A stretch of 64,000 nt of DNA from Ascochyta rabiei (Eukaryota; Ascomycota; Dothideomycetes; Pleosporales; Didymellaceae). Positions 34,962 through 46,456 of the stretch are shown here, one piece after another. Each line of letters begins with the position of its first letter. Position 1 is the stretch's first letter. Where the stretch lies: assembly GCF_004011695.2 (NCBI RefSeq), contig NC_082413.1:558001-622000 (forward strand), read 5' to 3'. A program made the translations under genes and the position numbers. The notes beneath the pieces are model-generated. The model did no database searches and was not told the DNA's origin. It saw nothing but the letters and a program-made list of their open reading frames with translations.

Positions 34962-35894
34962 CTACTTGATTTCTGACGGCAGTCCTTGGATGCCTACCCT
35001 CTCAACCTCCCCAAAGCGGATGCCAAAATGCTCCTCGAGAGCGCCCAAGCGATCTTGCTCACTCTCGAATTCGATTTGCTTCTCCTTCTTCCCGTGCATC
35101 CTCCACTTCAGGTCCTTGTCACTCATGATCAGACTCCCTGCCAGCTCTCCAGCATCGTCCAGAATTTTCTTCTCTACCACGATCGTCCTTGTGAAGAAGG
35201 TATGCTTACTCGTGCTGGTAAAGTAGTTCATGACTACGTAATCACTTGGGATGAACTCAAGCTCGGTGAAGCAGTACATCAGGGCAAATTCGCTGTCTTC
35301 GTCTGGTCGGTGTTCGTACACCCAGAGACGTTGGTTTGGATCGGTGTTTCCAGGAATATTACGCCACTGCAGACGAGCTGCGGCTGGCTTCATGTGTTCT
35401 TTGATGACTTGGGGGCGGTCTAAGGGCATGGGCACGACTGGACCGTTGCCACCAAAACCAACATCGACGTGGTATTTGGTTTCTCCTATGGTTACCATGT
35501 TCACCATGTGGGACCAGCCTGTAAATACACCCCCGTTATTGACACGAGCTCCGGCAGAGTAGATGCTGAAGCCAAGCGAGGACAGCAGCGTCCCAAACAA
35601 GGCGTTGTTTTCCATGCAGTATCCTCCACGACCGTTGTTGTCACCGATGATCTTGGTAAACAGGGCCTCGGGATGGACATTTATGGAATGATGGGCTGAA
35701 TAGTGCAGCGTCAAGTTTTCGAAGGGAATCTCGGCAAGATGGTGTTTTTGCAGCAGCGTGAGGTACTTCAGCGCATCCTCGGAGCTCAGTCCCGCCACAC
35801 CATACTTGTGGTCCTTTTCGGGCAACCTCAGACGCCCAAAATACTTGGAGATCTGCTCCTTGGTGTAGGACGGTCTCGGTTGTCTAGAGACCAT
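34962..35894 (-). CDS. Arylamine N-acetyltransferase (NAT)
   Basis: Cytosolic acetyl-CoA-dependent enzyme that N-acetylates arylamines; fungal members include ones that detoxify benzoxazolinone-type plant compounds, though the substrate here is unknown. A single exon encodes 310 aa, near the fungal NAT norm. The Cys-His-Asp triad is complete: Cys93 in RGGYCMENN, His129 in TGWSHMVN and Asp144 in YHVDVGFGG. The N-terminal helical part (YFGRLRLP...LLQKHHLAEIPFENL) and the C-terminal beta-barrel follow the family order. The start ATG (MVSRQPRPSY) is the first in frame. The gene converges on the complex I subunit gene. Confidence 0.93.
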   Translation of the reverse strand: MVSRQPRPSYTKEQISKYFGRLRLPEKDHKYGVAGLSSEDALKYLTLLQKHHLAEIPFENLTLHYSAHHSINVHPEALFTKIIGDNNGRGGYCMENNALFGTLLSSLGFSIYSAGARVNNGGVFTGWSHMVNMVTIGETKYHVDVGFGGNGPVVPMPLDRPQVIKEHMKPAAARLQWRNIPGNTDPNQRLWVYEHRPDEDSEFALMYCFTELEFIPSDYVVMNYFTSTSKHTFFTRTIVVEKKILDDAGELAGSLIMSDKDLKWRMHGKKEKQIEFESEQDRLGALEEHFGIRFGEVERVGIQGLPSEIK

Positions 35895-36520
35895 TCCGTT
35901 ACTGCAGGGACGTCAAGGGGGAAAAAATGCGGCGAGTAAGGCGCAATCTCATTTGAGTTGGGAGATCGACGATTCGGTCGTTTTGGTTGGTGGGTTGATG
36001 AGTGAGACAAGGAGAACGCTGGGGCTTTGACAGTGCCATTTTGAGCATTCCAGCTGCGAGGTATTGTACAGATTCACTGAGTCAGCAGCGCGACTGATAA
36101 AACGCCGACACTTGATGGCGTCACTACCACGACCAACGCAAAGGCAGATCGGCTGATGTTGTGGAGCTCGTGCCTGCCAAGTTGATTGATACCCGCGCGG
36201 GCGTTCGGGCCACGCGAACCCCTGGATTCCTGGCTCGACAAGTTGACAGGGGGCGTTGCCGTAGCCGCCCTCGACAAACATTGGGACTACAGCTCGGCCT
36301 GCATATGGATATGGAGGGTCTAGCGCGCTTCTCCTGATCTGACCTGATTGAATTGAACGGCTTCTGCCATGCTCTGCCTGCCGTGAGCAGCTACACTCGC
36401 TCTGCTGTGCGAGCTCTGCTCTTCTACACGCCCGTCGCGCTCTCGGTACACACCTTCACTGCGCCTCCACGCTCCCGCGCATCGGGCTTCCAGCCGCTGC
36501 CACAACCACCGAGGCCGACC
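35895..36520. promoter_or_regulatory. Bidirectional promoter region
   Basis: 626 bp between the divergent NAT (minus) and Uds1-domain (plus) genes. The open frame of the plus-strand gene extends back into this region, but only through non-ATG codons, so I treat it as leader. No motif is identified. Confidence 0.5.
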
Positions 36521-39500
36521 ATGACCAGCAATGGCCTGCGCACGCAGTACCCCTACGAGGGCGGCATGCTCAGCCCTCGCCCGCTCTACGACTTCCCCTC
36601 GCCGAGCTCCAACTACCCGTCTGGACTGGGAGCGTCGTCCCCGAGCTTCTTCCCCATGGCCTACCAGATCTCCCCACGGTTCGGTGCTAGCGCCTTCATA
36701 CCTCCGCCAGACGTCTTCGGCGACCGCAGGGACACGGTGCGCGAGAATGGCGGCTACACACCGCGCGACCTGAGGAAAAGAAGCTCAGACGTCATGAATA
36801 CAGACCCCGTTGCAATGCACCTGCTGGTGGAGACAGCCATAGGCGACAGTCAGTACTTCGACATCCTGACCGTGGAGGAGGTGGAAGCCCTGAAGCAGGA
36901 GCAGAAGGCGCTCGATGCGCGCTTAGGCACGATCAGGAGGAAGCTGGAGTCCGAGACCAAGATCCGCGACGCAACACGCTCGCTCACTCGACTGGCGTCA
37001 AAGAAAGGCAGCGGACATCGCAGGGCACCCAGCAGCAAGGGCAGCAACTCAGTACAGGAGCATGACGAGCAGTCGCAGGAGGTGCTTGAGGCTAGCAACA
37101 AGAAGGTCGAGGGATTCATCAGGGACCTGCTGGAGATTGAGTCTCGAATGCGCATGATTGACATGCAGCTGCTCATGCACACAGCTGCTGTGCTCCAACT
37201 CACACACCGAGGCTCCAACAAGCGCAATGATTTTGGCCCACTGTCAGACGATGGCATGAAAAGACCGGACAGCCCCGCCAGTCTCGAGACATACGAAGTT
37301 GGCAGAGCCAATGGTGTCGACGACGGAGAGGACACATTTGACGACAGGAGCTTCTACAGGACACCAGAGAACCTTGACAGTCTTATGACGGCATTGCAGA
37401 ACGGCACCCACCACCGTTCGCAGTCTGTGGATCGCCAGGACCAGGCACTGATCGCTATGGGGCGACGTCTGGAGGAACTGAACGACTGTCTGCGGGAGCT
37501 CATCGTACAAGCAAACCCAGAACGCAATGAGGACTACGCTCTTCCACCGCAATCACTGGGAGGTTTGCCGGACGCTTCGAGTATCGACCGTCAGCTCGAC
37601 TTTCTTGACCAAGGTCTTCGTGACACCAACGCTGAGCTTGCAAGTATACGCAGTAAGACTCGGCACTTAATGAGCGAGGTCGAAGGCCGCCTTGAGGGTA
37701 TCAACAACCAGCTGTATGGCGTACTCAGCAGATCTACGCCTGCTAATGCTGAGCCAATCCAGCCTCCTCCACCGATCACAGGAGGAGGACAGGTCGACCA
37801 GTTCAACTACATGGAAGGCTCTCTGTACAATCTTGAACAGATACAAGATTCTTTGAACAGTCGACTAGACGAATTGCGCTCGAAGCCTGCAGACAAAGAG
37901 GGCGCCGAAAAGGCTGAAAAATACGAGACAACGCTCATGGGGCTATGGCAGATCATTCAGGCCGGCGAAGAAGAGGCCCGTGAACGCAAACGAGAGCGCC
38001 GTCGTGTGCTTGCTGACGACCCTGACGCAAGTGACGAGCTCTCACCTGACGAAGACTACAGCGCCAATGAATCATTCTCGTTGCCAGCGTTTTCGAGTAA
38101 AGTGCAATGGCTCTTCAGCCGTGCCATGGGAATGAAAGACAAGCACTCGGTACTTCTTCGACAAATCAAGCAGCAGCGCGAGCTCAACAACAAGTCGGAT
38201 GCCCAGAAGGAAGAGCAGTTCCAGCGCCTGAACGAGCAAATCTTCAGTGCGAGGTCTGAGAAGAAAACGATGGAAGATGAGCTCGAGCGTGCAATGAGCC
38301 AACTCCAGCAGTTTGATGAGCAGAAAATGCAGGCTGAGCTGGAGGCCATGCGGGACACACAAGAGCGCAATGCAGGTCTTGAGGCTCAGCTTATCAACAT
38401 GCAAGAACGCCTTGCCGCGTTCGACAAGGACCTCAAGGAATCTCGAGATCGCGCCGTTGCCTACGAGAACCAACTCAAGGATGTACAAGTGAGTGCTGTG
38501 GCGTACCAGAAGCAATTACAGGATGCCGAGGAACGTAATGCTGCGCTTGAGAAGGAGCGCAAAGAGAACCAGGAGGCAACTTCGTTGTACAACGTGAAGA
38601 GTAGGGATGTAGAGGATCGCAGCGCAGGCTGGGAGGCCCAGATTCGGGATGCTCAGGAGCGAGCTGTCACTCTAGAAAGCCAGCTGAGAGAGGCTCAAGA
38701 GGCACAGGATGAAACTCGTGTTGAAGCTGCAGCAACCCAAGCGGAGCTGGCGCAAGCTCGTGCTAAGATTGACGATGTAGTCGTTGTTCTGAAGTCTGCC
38801 ATTATCGAGAAGGAAACTGCTGAAGCTCGCTCTCTCGAAGCCACAAACGCGCTGAACGCTAAAGAGGAAGAGTACCGCAATCTCGAAGGGGATATCGTTC
38901 GTCTTACCACTGAGCTCACCTTCGCCAAGGCCGAACTTGATGGCGCTTATGGCAGTCGTTCGCAGCGCGCTGCTGAGTCTGCCGCCAACCCTGCAATCAA
39001 GAAAGAGCTTGTCGAGCTCACTGAGAGAAATCAGTCTCTTCTTGCCGAGCTGGAGGCTCTTGGTAGGCTGCAAGACGTAGCATCTCAGTCCGAAGCAGAG
39101 GCTCGCCAGTCCGAACGCAACCTCAAGGCCGAGCTTTCCGGTATGGCGTCCGAATATGAAGCGCTCACTCGCGACGCAATTCAGAACGAGAAGGACCGCG
39201 AGACCCTCGAATCTCAGGTTGACAAGCTGCGTCGCGAGAAGGAGGCGTTGGAGCGCGATCTGAATGACGAGAAGGTTAGGTGGCTTGGCGTCCGCACACC
39301 AGGTACACCGGCTGGTGGCCCCGGTCAGCAGCTAGATATGGGAGCCACTAGCATTCGCATGATGCGAGATGAGTTCAGGAAGATGATGAGGGACCGCACG
39401 GCCGAGGGACTCAAGGCCTTGAGGGTAAGCACAACAACAACATCTGCGCTTTGACAGCAGTGCAGGCTAACATCAAAGCAGGTTGAGCAAGAAGAACGCC

Positions 39501-39589
39501 GCAAGCTCGAAGCTGTGGTTCGCCAGCTACGCAAGGATGCATCACCCGCACTGCGACCGACCTTATCTCGCCAGACAACGCAAACATGA
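36521..39589 (+). CDS. Uds1-domain coiled-coil protein (up-regulated during septation)
   Basis: Large structural coiled-coil protein of the fungal Uds1 family, linked by name and expression in fission yeast to septation; the molecular role is not established. Exon 1 is 36521-39424, then a 57-nt intron (GTAAGC...CAG), exon 2 39482-39589; 1003 aa. I start at the ATG giving MTSNGLRTQYPYEGG, since the frame upstream lacks an ATG. Residues 1-90 are Pro/Ser/Tyr-rich. The Uds1 signature DPVAMHLLVETAIGDSQYFD begins near 95 and continues to about 220. From about 370 to the end, long heptad arrays predict an extended rod; a local repeat around 590-720 uses variants of (x)ERNAxLExQLxx. The C-terminus ends RPTLSRQTTQT. 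No membrane or signal sequence. Confidence 0.87.
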
Positions 39590-40174
39590 CAGCCCTGACT
39601 TGCACACGACATCGCTATATCATCGTCTCATTCCACAGCCACTGAGGCAAACAGATTTTTTATTCAGCATATGTATTTCTATATACCCCTTCGTGCTTTG
39701 CATCTAGCGTTTAGTCCTGGAGACGGGCGTTCACAGTATTTGAGCATGGGAAACTAAGATGGGCTCGGCACGTGTGGTGCATGAGCATAGATTTAATGTC
39801 ATATGAAGTCGTAGAGTATTGAGACAGGTGAAGCTACCCAGATTTGAGCTCACAGCATAGAATAGAGAACTAGGACAAGGTTACAAGTCACGATCAGCAC
39901 CGCACACGTGTGGCGACCTGTGATGTGCGCCAGCATGCGAGGCGAAAGGTCGCGTGAATGCAGACCCCTGTCGAAGCTAAATCTCAGACCCTGCGCTTGC
40001 AGCTTGTGACGCAAGTTGCTGCCCCGCCGGTCCCGCAGGCAGCTGGCAGCGGCAGCTTCCAAAGTTTGACTCAACCGCCACAACATCTCTACCAACCCAT
40101 ACCAAGCGGCTTTACTGCATTCCAACCACCACCAACCCTCCCTCTCATCTCACGCCTCCAATACCACAGCAACC
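39590..40174. other. Intergenic, 5' of the CCDC124-like gene
   Basis: About 585 bp between two plus-strand genes. It holds the 3' end of the Uds1-domain gene and the promoter and C/A-rich leader (40070-40174) of the next gene. Nothing else is seen. Confidence 0.55.
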
Positions 40175-40900
40175 ATGGCCAAAGGAAAGGGCGGCGCAGG
40201 AGGAGGCGAGAACTTGGGCAGCAAGAAGGCACAAGGCCAGGCGCGCAAGGCCGACGCCGCCAACGCGAAGAAGGCCGTAGCAAACGCAAAGGAGCAAGAA
40301 GCAGAGGCCGTCAAATGGGACAAGGGCGCAAAGTCCAACGCCAAGGCGTACGTCTCCCATATTCTGTCTCGCAACCGCCCAACTGATGTAACCTCCAGTG
40401 ATGCTGCCGCCGAAAAGGCCGCCGAAGCCGCGCGCAAGAAGGCCGAGAAAGCCGCCCTCCTCGCTGAGGAAGAGGCATCCCTGCCCTCGAAACCCAAGGG
40501 TGCCGGCGCAAAGAAGGCAGAGAAGAAGCCTTCGGGCCGCGGCATCGACTCGGCGCTGGGCTCCTTCGACAGGCCCTCAGCGCTCAACGCAACCGGTATT
40601 GACAACGCGCTCGATGCGCTCGACCTCACATCCGACAACAAGGACAAGCTGGACCGCCACCCGGAGCGCCGCTTCAAGGCTGCGTACGCCGCGTTCGAGG
40701 AGCGGAGATTGGAAGAGATGAAGGACGAGAAGGGTCTCAGGCGGCAGCAGAAGATTGATCAGATCAGGAAGGAGTTTGAGAAGCACCCGGACAATCCGTT
40801 CAACCAGGTCAACGCGACTTACAACGCGAGTCGAGAGGATATGGCGGCTATCCGCGAGGGCGTCAAGGGCGAGAAGGAGAAGAGGTTGGGTGGCAATTAG
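40175..40900 (+). CDS. CCDC124/Lso2-like ribosome-associated protein (DUF1014)
   Basis: Small basic coiled-coil protein; the family (human CCDC124, yeast Lso2) binds idle 80S ribosomes and helps them restart after starvation. Two exons, 40175-40347 and 40399-40900, make 224 aa. The N-terminal 110 residues are Lys/Ala-rich (AKGKGGAGGGENLGSKKAQ; KKAEKAALLAEEEA). The C-terminal DUF1014 block is clear: RHPERRFKAAYAAFEERRLEEMK, then GLRRQQKIDQIRKEFEKHPDNPFNQ. The intron is 51 nt with no stop, so the unspliced frame also stays open and would add 17 residues (YVSHIL...). I favour splicing because the added stretch breaks the basic helix and has proper GTACGT and CAG ends. Confidence 0.88.
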   Translation: MAKGKGGAGGGENLGSKKAQGQARKADAANAKKAVANAKEQEAEAVKWDKGAKSNAKAYVSHILSRNRPTDVTSSDAAAEKAAEAARKKAEKAALLAEEEASLPSKPKGAGAKKAEKKPSGRGIDSALGSFDRPSALNATGIDNALDALDLTSDNKDKLDRHPERRFKAAYAAFEERRLEEMKDEKGLRRQQKIDQIRKEFEKHPDNPFNQVNATYNASREDMAAIREGVKGEKEKRLGGN

Positions 40901-41157
40901 GTGTTTATTGTGGGTTCAAGACTGAAGTCTATGTTGGATTTAAATTCCTAGACGGATTCTGGGGATGCTTTAGGGAATGCAGAGGCATCCTACATTGACA
41001 TGAAACGGCTGAAGGTGGGCCAAAGAGCCAATGGGTACTTTGGACTTCAGTCATGGTCTGTCAGCATTAGTATTGAGTTGCATCACAAGCACACATTGAC
41101 ACAGAGGCGACTATACCATCCTGCTCATCTACAATACATAAAACCCCTATCCAGTGC

Positions 41158-42461
41158 TCAAACAATACCCTCCTCCTTCTCCCTCCTCGCATGCTCCCTC
41201 CTGGCCCTTAACGCATACGTCGGCAAGAAGACCTGCTTCAAGCCCAGCCACGGCGTATTAACAGGACTCGGCCCCGTGTAGATGAACAAGTCGTACAAGA
41301 ACGCACCAAACGCGCAGCCCAGGAACGGCGCAACCATGGGAATCCAGAAGTAGTACCCTCCCGCTGACCACACCTGCGGGCCGTAGCCGATGGCGTAGGA
41401 CATGAGCCGCGGACCGAAGTCGCGCGCTATGTTGATTGCGTAGCCCGTCTCCCAGCCGAAACAGGAGCCCAGCCCGAAGATGAGGAAGAAGAGGCAGAGT
41501 GGGAACCATTTGTCGCTTTTGGGGACGCCGTTGTTGCTGGTGATGGTTAGTGTGAGGGTAGTGGGTTGACTTTGCTCTCATGGGACTGACCTTGGATCTT
41601 TGAGTGCGAAGATGACGAACATGAGTAGTGTGCTCGCGATGAACTCGCTGAAGAACTGGCTCGTCTTGGTCACAAAGCTCTGTGGGTACGTGCAGAAGAT
41701 GGCCGCGGTTGCGTTGGGCGCTGGCGGCACGGTGCGCAGGTTGTGGCCCTCGAAGTAGTCGATCGCAGAGATGTAGTTTGCGTACACGATGCCTGAGCCG
41801 ACGAAGCCGCCGAGGATTTGCGCAGTCAAGTACACAGGGAATCGCCGCCAGGGGAGCTGCCGGAACAGACAGTTGCAGAACGTAATGGACGGGTTGAGGT
41901 AGGCGCCCGAGTCGCCCGCAACGTATATGCCTAGCATGACGCCGAGGCCCCAGCTAAGTGAATGTTGTTAGCATGAAGAGAGTGTGGTGGGCTTGTATCC
42001 AGTGCTTACCCCCAGTTGATCGATTGGTACGAACCGAAGCCATTCCCGCCAGGTGCTGTTTCTTGCCCTGTCGAGAGGAGAACTTGGGCTACTGAGCCAT
42101 CTCCGAACATCACCATGATCACCACTCCCCAGAACTCGGCAAACGGCTCTCGTAGTACGGCGCGGATACGTGACCACAGAAGCTCCGAGGCTGGCCCGTG
42201 GTCATGTTCTTCATCGATAGGAGCATCCGGGTGAAGACCAATGATGGAACGTGAGCGGGTGAGGCTGGATGATGTACGATCCGTAGTGTTGTTGGACTGC
42301 TCAGTGCGGGCTTGTGTTAGTGGCTGCGTGGAGGAAGTGTAGCTCAGATGGGCACCGTTTTGGTTGTCGGCCCAGTCGTACGAAAGCGATAGCGGCGATG
42401 CAGCAGATGTCCGCGATGGGCCTTGAGCCATGGGACCTGCATTTTGGGAGCTCGTCTCCAT
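41158..42461 (-). CDS. Aquaglyceroporin (MIP family), Fps1-like motifs
   Basis: Membrane channel for glycerol and small solutes, six helices plus two half-helices. Three exons, 42461-42010, 41953-41591 and 41536-41158, give 397 aa. The N-terminal ~110 residues are a polar cytoplasmic extension rich in Ser/Thr. Helix 1 follows (FAEFWGVVIMVMFGDGSVAQV). The first pore motif is NPS (GAYLNPSITF) instead of NPA, and the second is NIA (YAINIARDFGPRL). Yeast Fps1 likewise carries NPS and NLA, which supports a glycerol-facilitator role in osmotic balance. The Asp-Arg after the second motif (ARDFGPR) marks a glycerol-type channel. The start is the ATG of METSSQNAG; further upstream the frame has no ATG. 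It converges on the CCDC124-like gene. Confidence 0.9.
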
Positions 42462-45204
42462 TGTACTGTTGGTATCGTTGTAACTTTGCTTGATACAGAG
42501 TGGTCGTGTCTTTTGATACTGAGCAGCAATGCAAGAATAAAAGTGCAACGGCCACGGCGTGCGTCCGCCTACTTTACCGTAGACAGAGCCTCAAAGTCAA
42601 TCGAGCTGAGAGGCGCCATCGCAGCTCCTCAACCTTAAAGAGAGGGTGCTGCGCACTCCCGAGGTTCTCAGCATACGTCACTGGCTGACCATTCGGCACG
42701 GCATGGACGCCATTGGAGGCCAATCTCAAGATCTTTGTATGGGAAGCTCACGTCTGGGGTAAACAAACGCGGGGTTCGCTTGGACGTTCAGTCACTGGAA
42801 CTGTCGAGTGCGCAAAATGACGTCTGACCTAACAGATGTGGAACTATTCCCGGCGGACACAAATTCCGAGTCATTGCTTGATTATTTGACGATAAGTGCT
42901 CTCGTCATACTGTTCAGGGCTGAGATTCCACATGTTGCTTCATTGACGTCCATTTATCCTCTCAGAAGTGAAGTGAGGTTGTTCAGAAGTCCAACACGAT
43001 TTCCGGTGTTATTGTGGAGAGACCGTGGAGCTGGCTGTGGGGTGCATGCCTGATCCGCGGCTGGCATGGGGAGGACCGATGCCTGATGGGGGATCGCGTG
43101 ACGCGTGAGTGGCATCTGGCGAAGCGCGAACTCTGATCCAACTTCAACCTTCAGACCTCACCCTTCCCCTTCTTGTTTTCGGAACACCACTCGTGCGATC
43201 TTCTTTTCTATTGCGATGAAACTTGCTAGTTCACTTTTCCTTGAAGATAAGGATGATGAAGCCTCTCGACCTCATTTGAGTGTTGGCACCGGCGACTGCT
43301 GCCCGCCAGTAGGCTGATGCAAATTTTTGTCATTCACAGCAGACACGTGCGGAGCTAACAGACAGCTTCTACTCTACAAAGAAAATTGTCTTCTTGAGAG
43401 CTTACTAAAATAACAGCAACTCGAGGTTCCAGCATTCCCGTGCTCTAGCCACCGATGCCTGCTCATACCAACTAGAGCTTTGCGCAACCCTACAGCTGCA
43501 AATCAGCTCCGCAGCCAACGTATGAATTTACTTGCACAGACTGGGTAAGCAGAGGATACAGTGCCATACCCAAGGAATTCCGGTCATTGCGTATACCACG
43601 AGCAATTCGATACTCACATGACGAACTGGCAAAGCAAGGATGATCATCGCTCATGCTCATGAACCTGTCCTGCTGAATTCGTGGGTGTAACGCAAAGAAA
43701 AGTTCTGGAACGTTACCAGAAATCGTTTTTGCAAAGTCCACAGCGACTGTTGTGGCAGGAGACGATCTTCGTGTCGCATTCCCGGATTGCGAGGACATAT
43801 TCTACTCCTACGAAGAGGATCGATGATGTCTAATTCACGTTGGATGATTTGTCATCGCTCTGGAGTTCGCATCTTCGCATGGTGGTTGCAGAGGTTGTGT
43901 AGCGCCATTTGGCCATGCTGCCTTCACCTGCGCTCGAGTGGGCCAGAGCAGGCTCTGCGCGCACAGTCTGGCCTTCACTGGATCTCACTTTGCGTCCGAG
44001 GATGCACTCGCAACTTCTCTCGCCATATAAAGCACAACATTTGACAGTCCTGTCACCAAATCATCAAGCGCGTTCCTGCCTCTTGGCAGAGTCGGTCTTT
44101 GGTTGCTGTGCCTCAGCACACGCCAAATCTATTGGACCTGATCGTGAGGCTGGGGATGATCAGTGTAGTATGGCCCAGCGCTTCTAGCCAGAGCTGCATC
44201 TACCGACTGCACATTTTTGTCATTCTGTGTGTGTTGAAGAGAAGGAGCCTAGGTTCGATACGTGGCGTGGAGGGTACTTCTGTCCTCTTTTCGTGCGCCA
44301 AAACGCTTTCACCTAAGCTTAGTGCTCGGCTATGATTACCCTACTTCCGCAAGTGCTGGCCTTTTAGCTGTCATCGCATCATTTGTCTTTGTATTCCCAC
44401 GGCACAAGATCACACAACATAGCGTTGTTCCAGTGCACACTGATTTTGCAGATCTATGGAACGATGCAATCTACACAGCTTGTTTGGCTTTGTGGGCCTG
44501 TCAAGCGGCCAAAAGACGAAGGTCTCAGTCTATGGTGTAGAGTGGTACGACAGATTAAGCAGATCTCAGAGCCTGTCAAAGATTGCACTATGAGATAGGT
44601 CCAAATGGCAATCAACTCTGTAATTTGCCCTGTGAGCGTACAATATCTAATACACTCCAGCACATATAAGCTGCTTAGCTGTGTCTTTCCGTTACTCCAC
44701 ACAATCACTGCACAATCACATACAAACAACTAAACAACAACTATCCAAACACATCGCTCAGATATGTGCTACTATATACTACTACGGTTGCGGATGCGAC
44801 CCCGAAGACACCGAACACGGACCCTGCAATGTGTACACCGAATCTGGCCATTGCGACGTTCACACACATGAGATAGTACAGGGAGACAGTTGCAGAAACT
44901 GTGACACGAAGTAGTCTGCCAAAATTGGAGAAGAGAGAGGAGAAAATTGCAGAGCTTACGCTAATAAACTTATTGTAGCACTGCGTATAGCGAGATGATT
45001 CCTGACACCAGATCTTACATTCATTGTAGCTTAGTCTATCAAGAGCAGTCTATAAGGGTCTGGGATGCAAGTCGTTCAGGAGAAGCCAACAACAACAGAG
45101 AGCTTCTCAACAATACTGTATTCTCTTATAATCAACTGCATGATACGTGTTTGATACCAATAAACTGCGCATCGTTCCTCAGCATCATTACTCACGTTAC
45201 GAGC
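42462..45204. other. Gene-poor intergenic region
   Basis: About 2.7 kb between the aquaglyceroporin start and the 3' end of the aminopeptidase gene. No intact gene is convincing. A small ATG frame on the minus strand (43490-43798) has no domain, and a cysteine-rich mini-frame sits at 44764-44914. The first few hundred bases should contain the aquaglyceroporin promoter. Confidence 0.5.
44764..44914 (+). pseudogene. Possible small cysteine-rich peptide gene, frame-broken
   Basis: An ATG at 44764 starts MCYYI, but the cysteine-rich part lies in the +1 frame: GCGCDPED, PCNVY, HCDVH and SCRNC, ending at TAG 44912-44914. Small fungal cytosolic or secreted peptides with an MC start followed by CGC and spaced Cys/His are common in ascomycete genomes (from memory, unnamed family). 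Joining the two halves would need a one-base shift, so this copy is either decayed, mis-assembled, or a coincidence. There is no usable intron to repair it. Confidence 0.3.
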
Positions 45205-46456
45205 CTACAGCGCCGAAGCAAAGCCCAGCTCATAAGCCAAACCGACCGTCATCTTTGCATGCTCAAGCATATGGCTGAAGCTGACAGTATTCAACGTGTC
45301 CTGGGCTGTGTGGATATACTTGCTTGTGTTCTCCATCGCTGATTCGATGACGAACGCAGACGGGTATCCTGCTTTCGAGGCACTTGCATGGTCTGAACAT
45401 GCATAGCCGCACTTTGTCTCGACATACGGGATGGTACAGTACTAGACATCGTCAGTGTAAGGTTCAAAGCTGGAGAGGGCGAAAGCAGTCAAGGCACTTA
45501 CCGCGGTGATGACCTTCTTGATGAACGTGGAAAGTCCAACATCGACGTAATCAGTAATGACACCTACACTCTCAGTGATGCCTGGCTTGACGTAGCCGGT
45601 CATGTCTTGCTGCAGCATAGCCTTTACCACACGGCCTTTGTTCTTGTAATCCGTGAAGACTGCTTGGCTCCCGAGCAAACCACCCTCTTCCGCAGCGTAC
45701 CAGTGGAATTCAATCGTGTTCGGCGCCTGCCCGCTCTTGACTTTTTCGTCTGTCAACATGACTCTCAGCGCCTCCAGGATTGTGAACGTCCCGCTGCCAT
45801 CGTCGTCGGCGCCTGGTGCACGACCAGTCGAGGGACTGGCGCCGTTAACACTGTCTTGGTGTGCGCCAATTACGATAGTGTTGGTGCTTTTACCGGGAAT
45901 CGTGGCGATGACAGAGTTTTGTGTCCAGGATGTGTGCGCGAATGCGCGTGCGCTGGCGCCAGTTGCACCGGAAGCACTGATGACAGCTTGCACTTGGGAG
46001 AGGAGCCATTCGGAAGATTGCTTGCCGTAATTGCTCTTGTAGTAACGATTCTGGAAGTTAGAGAATGTGGTAAGACCGGTCTTTATGTTGGATGTGCTGA
46101 GCTCCGAGAGAAGAGGGCTGACGCTGACTTTCTGAGTTACAGCAGTGGGGAAGGTGATTGCTGCTGCTGCTGCGAAAGAGTGCTTCTGTGCATGATCATG
46201 GAGGTCGGAATATTCAGTGATATCCATGAATTTTACACCAGCCTACACAGTGTTAGCATATTGCAGTTGTTGGACTTGGAGGCAGTGCATTGTAAAGATC
46301 CCATTTCTCTGCCTCAGTGACTTGTTTGGTCTCTCCAGGCGCAAGTTCGAGTGTGTAGAACGGCTCCGCCGTGAGCGCAGTAGTTTTCTTAGGTATCGTA
46401 AGGGCAAGGGTTGTCGAAGCAAATAGCGCAAAAGCGAAGTTAGACGAGAACCTCAT
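45205..46456 (-). CDS. Secreted M28 leucine aminopeptidase
   Basis: Extracellular zinc aminopeptidase of the fungal LAP1 type that trims N-terminal residues from peptides. Exons: 46456-46289, 46242-45502 and 45441-45205, 381 aa. The signal peptide is [20 protein letters not shown]; a propeptide region with [13 protein letters not shown] precedes the mature enzyme. The di-zinc ligands are all present: GAHQDSVN (His, Asp), PGADDDGSG (Asp), [10 protein letters not shown] (Glu, Glu), QQDMTGY (Asp) and CSDHASAS (His). Cysteines in [17 protein letters not shown] fit the conserved disulfide. The first intron is the weak point: the only solution keeping frame and family sequence ([12 protein letters not shown]) is a 46-nt intron with donor GC (GCACTG) and a good CTAAC...TAG end. 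A tyrosinase with a signal peptide lies next upstream on the same strand. Confidence 0.87.

Noticed and set aside
43490..43798. ATG-started minus-strand frame of 102 codons, with a possible GTGAGT donor near 43620
   Set aside because: No domain, no convincing downstream exon, and it is isolated in a gene-poor region. It could be real but I cannot support it.
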